NCBI GenBank assembly: GCA_910579175.1
Contig: CAJTTB010000004.1
Span: 1 to 64,000, forward strand
DNA length: 64,000 nt
Reading direction: 5' to 3'
Source of the DNA: an uncultured Oscillospiraceae bacterium
GTDB taxonomy: Bacteria > Bacillota > Clostridia > Oscillospirales > Ruminococcaceae
Under the pieces are notes generated by a model that worked only from the letters and a program-made list of their open reading frames with translations, made no database searches and was not told where the DNA came from. Each line of letters opens with the position of its first letter. Within the stretch, counting starts at the first letter, position 1. A program made the position numbers and the translations under genes. Of the stretch, positions 59,817 through 64,000 are shown in pieces.

Positions 59817-59960
59817 TGATTTTTGATAAAGACTGTGTTATGATAATCACCTGAGAGTATCTATACTCCGTTGTTCTAGTTTAGAATAACAGATTCTTAT
59901 GCAATGATGGCAAAATCTATCATTGCTAGAAATAAGATTATCGTGTGAGGTGAATTGATA
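59817..59960 (+). promoter_or_regulatory. Promoter and structured leader of rpmE
   Basis: TTGATT (59817-59822), a 16-nt spacer and TATGAT (59839-59844) start an RNA near 59851. The 110-nt leader can form three hairpins: GAGTAT/ATACTC (59854-59867), TGTTCTA/TAGAATAACA (59872-59891) and GCAATGAT/ATCATTGC (59901-59926). It may be a ribosomal-protein leader for autoregulation by L31. Confidence 0.5.
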
Positions 59961-60161
59961 ATGAAACAAGGTATTCATCCAGATTACAAACCTGCTACAA
60001 TTACCTGTGCTTGTGGAGAAGTGATTCAAACTCGTTCCACAAAAGGTGATATCAAAGTAGAAATTTGTTCAAAATGTCATCCTTTCTTTACTGGCAGACA
60101 AAAATTAGTAGATGCTGGTGGACGTGTTGACAGATTTAAGAAACGTTTTGGTATGAAATAA
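59961..60161 (+). CDS. rpmE: 50S ribosomal protein L31 (zinc-binding type)
   Basis: A 66-residue L31 of the C+ type with Cys16, Cys18, Cys36 and Cys39 (ITCACGE, ICSKCHPF). It joins the subunits at the ribosome surface and serves as a zinc store in many bacteria. The ATG at 59961 follows GAGGTG with good spacing; the in-frame TTG six bases upstream is less likely. Confidence 0.95.
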   Translation: MKQGIHPDYKPATITCACGEVIQTRSTKGDIKVEICSKCHPFFTGRQKLVDAGGRVDRFKKRFGMK

Positions 60162-60182
60162 TTTTTTATCATTGGCTTTGTA

Positions 60183-60213
60183 AGGCGATGCAAAGAAATT
60201 CTTTGCATCGCCT
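60183..60213 (+). terminator. Strong hairpin after rpmE
   Basis: Perfect 13-bp GC-containing stem AGGCGATGCAAAG / CTTTGCATCGCCT with a 5-nt loop. The T tract after it is weak, so termination efficiency is uncertain; it may also stabilise the mRNA 3' end. Confidence 0.6.
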
Positions 60214-60257
60214 AAAGTTTGTATTGGCATATATGTATCATAATAGGAGGGTGTTTT

Positions 60258-60896
60258 TTGGAACGGGAATATAAAACAATTGCAGCCTATGCACAAGATG
60301 AATTCATAGAAAAAAAATCGCGCTTTATCGGTTCTATTCTTCCATGCAAAACGGAACTAGAAGCACTTGACTTTATAGAACAAAAACGCAAACAGTATTG
60401 GGATGCAACACACAATGTATATGCCTATATTATTAGACAGCCTGGTACACCTACACCAATTAAGCGCTCTTCTGATGATGGTGAGCCACAAGGGACGGCT
60501 GGTCATCCGGTTTTGGATGTATTGGAAAAAGAAGGACTAACCGATTTATGTGTGGTGGCAACACGTTATTTTGGAGGGGTTATGCTGGGAGCAGGTGGTC
60601 TGGTAAGAGCATATTCTCACACTTCTAAGATAGCAGTTGACGCTGCCGAAATTTTAAATATGTCTATCTGCAAACTATATCAATTGGAATTTGACTATCA
60701 TCTTTATGGGAAGATTAGCTATATTTTGCCAAATTATCAAACAAGAATAGAAAGTTCTGATTTTGGGGAATCGGTAAAGATGAAAATTTCAATTCGCTAT
60801 GACCGAACAGAAAGGTTTTTAAAAGAATTAACAGAATTAACAAATGGTCAGGTGATTCCTATCGAAATTTTAGAACAATATGAAAATATGAAATAA
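60258..60896 (+). CDS. YigZ/IMPACT-family protein
   Basis: A 212-residue protein. The N-terminal UPF0029/IMPACT domain contains KRSSDDGEPQGTAGHPVL and RYFGGVMLGAGGLVRAYS, the family signature; a small C-terminal ferredoxin-like domain follows. Homologues bind ribosomes or nucleic acid, but the role in bacteria is unclear. The start is TTG at 60258, 7 nt after AGGAGG; an upstream in-frame ATG at 60219 would place the ribosome site inside the gene. Confidence 0.9.
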   Translation: MEREYKTIAAYAQDEFIEKKSRFIGSILPCKTELEALDFIEQKRKQYWDATHNVYAYIIRQPGTPTPIKRSSDDGEPQGTAGHPVLDVLEKEGLTDLCVVATRYFGGVMLGAGGLVRAYSHTSKIAVDAAEILNMSICKLYQLEFDYHLYGKISYILPNYQTRIESSDFGESVKMKISIRYDRTERFLKELTELTNGQVIPIEILEQYENMK

Positions 60897-60962
60897 ATCT
60901 TGGAAAAAAAGAGGATTTGTGCTGTTTTAAGTTGTATATATTAGGTAGAGGGGGGTGATTTC

Positions 60963-62717
60963 ATGGCGATTCCACAAAGCTTTATTCAACAATTATTAAT
61001 GCGTTGTGAAATTGAAGATGTTATCTCTAATTATGTGGTGCTCAAACGTGAGGGACGCAATCGAAAGGCACTTTGTCCCTTTCATTCTGAAAAAACTCCA
61101 TCTATGGTAATATATCCAGATACCCAATCATTTTATTGTTTTGGATGTGGAACGGGTGGCGATGTGATTACTTTTGTGATGAAAGCGGAGAATCTAGGAT
61201 ATGTGGAAGCGATTCGACTTTTAGCCGAGCGCGTTGGAATGACTGTCCCAGATGAAGCATATGATGATAAAACTTCTGCTTTAAAAATGAAGATATTAGA
61301 GATTAATCGTACAGCTGCACGTTTTTATCACAATTGTTTGAAATCTGCTCAAGGAAAGCCAGCGCTTTATTATCTAAAAAATCGACAACTAGAAAATCGA
61401 ATGATTGTAAAGTATGGTTTGGGATATGCTCCAGAAGGGTGGAACCATCTGCTAAATCATTTGAAAGAAAAAGGGTATACCCTTTCGCAAATGGAAGCTG
61501 CCAATGTGATTGTAAAGGGAAGAAATGGAAGTTATTATGATTTTTTTAGAAATCGCGTTATCTTTCCAGTCATTGACCTGCGAGGGAATGTCATTGCTTT
61601 TGGTGGGCGTGTATTAGATGATAGCAAACCCAAATATTTAAATACTTCGGATACTTTAGTATTTAAAAAAAGTCGAAATTTGTTTTCGATGAATTTTGCC
61701 AAAAACGCAGCACAAAAACAGTTGGTATTGGCAGAGGGCTATATGGATGTCATTGCAATTCATGCGGCGGGATTTGAAAATGTGGTTGCAACTTTGGGAA
61801 CTTCTTTGACCAATGAACAGGCGAGATTGATTTCCAAATATACCAAAGAGGTGGTAATAGCTTATGATTCCGATGGTGCAGGACGGTCGGCAACTCATCG
61901 AGCGATTAATTTGTTGTCTGAAGTGTCGGTTGCGGTGAAAACACTTAACATGGAAGGGGCAAAAGATCCAGATGAATATATTAAAAAATTTGGAGCCAAA
62001 CGGTTTTCTTTGTTGTTAGATGGTGCCTCTAATGTCATAGAGTTTGAATTAAATCAATTAAAAAACACATTTGATACACAGACAACCGACGGAAAGCTGG
62101 AGTATATCCGGCGTGCGGTGCAGGTTATCAGCAGTGTTCAAAATCGACTGGAACGAGAGGTCTATGCGGGAATTGCTGCAAAACAAGCAGGTGTTGCCTG
62201 TGAGTCTATTTTGTCTCAGGCAGATGTTATGATGCGACGCAAAAGAAAAAGTGAAGAAAAAAAACAATGGGAAGATATTCAAAGTAATCGCAAAATATTG
62301 TTGGACAAAGTCAACCCGCAAAAGGGAGAATTTTTAAAAGAAGCTCTGGCAGAAGAGGGAATTATTGCGTTTTTGTTCCGCAATCCAGATTATGGTGATT
62401 ATATTTTATCTGCGATTCAACCAGAAGATTTTGTGACAACATTTAATAAACGAGTATTTCAAACAATCGTGGATAAACTAAAAGAACATTCTGAAATTCA
62501 TTTGACTTTTTTAACACCGTTGTTTACACCAGAAGAAAATAGCAGAATTTCTCAGATATTGGCAACCAGTGGCGATCAGGCACAGACAAAGGAATTGCTA
62601 GATGATTATATAGATGTATTAAAGGTACATAAAGAGAGCTTGAAAGCGAAAGATATCTCTACAATGGATTTAGATGAAATAGAAAAATTTAGACAGAGCA
62701 GAAGAAAAAAAGGATAA
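60963..62717 (+). CDS. dnaG: DNA primase
   Basis: This 584-residue primase has an N-terminal CHC2 zinc domain (Cys38, His41, Cys59, Cys62: CPFH and CFGC), the RNA polymerase core with TOPRIM motifs (VLAEGYMDVIAIHAAG, YDSDGAGRSA), and a C-terminal DnaB-binding helical domain. It synthesises RNA primers for lagging-strand replication. GAGGGGGG precedes the ATG. It is paired with rpoD as in the macromolecular-synthesis operon, here without rpsU. Confidence 0.96.
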   Translation: MAIPQSFIQQLLMRCEIEDVISNYVVLKREGRNRKALCPFHSEKTPSMVIYPDTQSFYCFGCGTGGDVITFVMKAENLGYVEAIRLLAERVGMTVPDEAYDDKTSALKMKILEINRTAARFYHNCLKSAQGKPALYYLKNRQLENRMIVKYGLGYAPEGWNHLLNHLKEKGYTLSQMEAANVIVKGRNGSYYDFFRNRVIFPVIDLRGNVIAFGGRVLDDSKPKYLNTSDTLVFKKSRNLFSMNFAKNAAQKQLVLAEGYMDVIAIHAAGFENVVATLGTSLTNEQARLISKYTKEVVIAYDSDGAGRSATHRAINLLSEVSVAVKTLNMEGAKDPDEYIKKFGAKRFSLLLDGASNVIEFELNQLKNTFDTQTTDGKLEYIRRAVQVISSVQNRLEREVYAGIAAKQAGVACESILSQADVMMRRKRKSEEKKQWEDIQSNRKILLDKVNPQKGEFLKEALAEEGIIAFLFRNPDYGDYILSAIQPEDFVTTFNKRVFQTIVDKLKEHSEIHLTFLTPLFTPEENSRISQILATSGDQAQTKELLDDYIDVLKVHKESLKAKDISTMDLDEIEKFRQSRRKKG

Positions 62718-62747
62718 TTTTCAATCTGCTTAAAAAGGGAGAACGAT

Positions 62748-63833
62748 ATGGGTATTGCAGAAAAAAAATCCGCAGTCATCGATTTGATGGAACAGGGAAA
62801 AGCTCGGGGCAAATTGACAACCAAAGAGATTACAGATGCACTTGAAGAATTGGATTTTGATGTTGAACAGATGGACAAGTTATATGAGTCTTTAGAAAGT
62901 TTAAACATTGATATTATCGAAGATTATATTCCAGAAGATATTGAATTTGCAAAAAGTCCAAACTTAAATGTAGAGATTGAATCAACTCTAGTAGCAGAAG
63001 GTGTGAATATTGATGACCCTGTAAAGGTGTATTTAAAGGAAATTGGACGAGTTCCATTGCTTTCTGCAGAAGAGGAAATTGATTTGGCAACCAGAATGCA
63101 AAGCGGAGATGTCTATGCAAAAAAACGCTTGTCTGAAGCGAATTTACGTCTGGTGGTTAGCATTGCCAAACGTTATGTGGGACGTGGAATGCCTTTTTTG
63201 GATTTGATTCAGGAAGGCAATTTGGGGCTGATCAAAGCGGTTGAAAAGTTTGATTATACAAAGGGCTTTAAATTTTCTACTTATGCAACTTGGTGGATAC
63301 GTCAGGCGATTACAAGAGCGATTGCAGATCAAGCAAGAACCATTCGTATTCCAGTTCATATGGTGGAGACCATTAATAAGGTGAAAAAAGTCAGTAGCCA
63401 ACTGCTGCATAAAAATGGACATGAACCCAGCGCGGAAGAAATTTCTGCGGTATTGGATATGCCAATTGATAAGGTACGGGAAATTATTCGAGCAGCCCAA
63501 GAACCTGTTTCATTGGAAACACCAATTGGAGAAGAAGAAGACAGCCATCTTGGAGACTTTATTCCCGACGATGATGCACCAGCACCTGCAGATGCAGCTT
63601 CTCATACTTTATTAAAAGAACAATTAAATGATGTGCTTTCCACCTTAACAGAACGAGAAGAAAAAGTATTGCGTCTTCGCTTTGGATTGGAAGATGGACG
63701 CTCTCGTACATTGGAGGAAGTTGGAAAAGAATTTGATGTAACAAGAGAACGCATTCGTCAGATTGAAGCAAAGGCATTGCGTAAATTGCGCCATCCAAGT
63801 CGCAGTAAGAAATTAAAAGATTTTATTGACTAA
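62748..63833 (+). CDS. rpoD: Primary sigma factor (SigA/RpoD)
   Basis: A 361-residue sigma-70. The shortened region 1.1 (residues about 1-75) precedes region 1.2 (DPVKVYLKEIGRVPLLSAEE). Region 2 contains the core-binding and -10 recognition sequence (DLIQEGNLGLIKAVEKFDY and FSTYATWWIRQAI). Region 4.2 is the -35-binding HTH (TLEEVGKEFDVTRERIRQIE). It recognises the TTGACA/TATAAT promoters seen throughout the window. It is 30 bp after dnaG. Confidence 0.97.
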   Translation: MGIAEKKSAVIDLMEQGKARGKLTTKEITDALEELDFDVEQMDKLYESLESLNIDIIEDYIPEDIEFAKSPNLNVEIESTLVAEGVNIDDPVKVYLKEIGRVPLLSAEEEIDLATRMQSGDVYAKKRLSEANLRLVVSIAKRYVGRGMPFLDLIQEGNLGLIKAVEKFDYTKGFKFSTYATWWIRQAITRAIADQARTIRIPVHMVETINKVKKVSSQLLHKNGHEPSAEEISAVLDMPIDKVREIIRAAQEPVSLETPIGEEEDSHLGDFIPDDDAPAPADAASHTLLKEQLNDVLSTLTEREEKVLRLRFGLEDGRSRTLEEVGKEFDVTRERIRQIEAKALRKLRHPSRSKKLKDFID

Positions 63834-63871
63834 AAAATACTGTTTTGGAAAATATTGCATCTGGTGTTTTT

Positions 63872-63900
63872 TTGACACATAGTGTAGATTATGATATAAT
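63872..63900 (+). promoter_or_regulatory. Consensus sigma-A promoter after rpoD
   Basis: TTGACA (63872-63877), a 17-nt spacer and TATAAT (63895-63900) match consensus exactly and point to a gene beyond the right window edge. Confidence 0.85.
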
Positions 63901-64000
63901 CAGAGTGAAATCAGTCGTTTGAAATCAAGTGGCTGTGATTTCGCTAAATGAAAAGAATGATGTAAAACTTGGAAAAGATAGAAATTATCTAATCAATATT

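Overview
This looks like a chromosomal window from a low-GC, anaerobic Gram-positive bacterium of the Clostridia, probably host-associated. The evidence is the gene content: a dnaG-rpoD pair, rubrerythrin, GTP-type PEP carboxykinase, a T-box leader, a degenerate-exonuclease PolA, RecD2, and a wall protein with choline-binding-type repeats. Promoters are consensus sigma-A type, and several genes have TTG or GTG starts behind strong AGGAGG sites. I cannot name genus or species. I saw no tRNA, rRNA, CRISPR array, transposase or prophage.

Layout. Positions 1-6539 (minus strand) carry two surface proteins: a leucine-rich-repeat protein of at least 808 residues cut by the window edge, and a 1206-residue secreted transglutaminase-like protein with C-terminal wall-binding repeats. 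From 6940 there is a possible 47-residue membrane peptide, then a heterodimeric ABC exporter behind a leader that looks like a transcription attenuator, then a flavin-reductase-like protein. Positions 19487-11594 (minus) form a six-gene methionine operon (metG, tatD, metF, a nucleoside phosphorylase-like gene, the MetH reactivation protein, metH) behind a T-box with an AUG specifier.

Positions 19592-25834 (plus) hold a small kinase-like protein, a cytidine deaminase-like enzyme, gltX, an aminoglycoside-phosphotransferase-family gene broken by an in-frame TAA, and a Crp/Fnr regulator next to rhodanese and CoA-disulfide-reductase genes, with a CRP-like palindrome at about -41 of their promoter. 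After dus (minus) comes a plus-strand run: polA, a YwlE-like phosphatase, rimI, two MATE transporters, tsaD, pckG, a small membrane protein, recD2, comFC, an MreB homologue with its own leader, and asnS.

From 43 kb the content is more accessory: a CDF cation exporter (minus), a sodium:solute symporter, an AraR-like repressor and araD (a partial pentose-use cluster), an aspartate aminotransferase, Hsp20, an AraC/GyrI-type regulator divergent from a TetM-like GTPase, a GH3 glycosidase and an MTA/SAH nucleosidase. Then come ybaK, a DUF5131 protein, a nitroreductase, rubrerythrin, rpmE with a structured leader, a YigZ-family gene, dnaG and rpoD.

No single unprecedented multi-gene system stands out. 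The strongest unusual signals are regulatory: the ABC-exporter attenuator, the T-box heading a combined Met charging and Met regeneration operon, the Crp/Fnr site, the leader hairpin before the MreB homologue, and an anti-Shine-Dalgarno inverted repeat in front of the TetM-like gene. The broken phosphotransferase and the recently expanded LRR array are also worth checking. All functions are read from recognised motifs; no database search was run.
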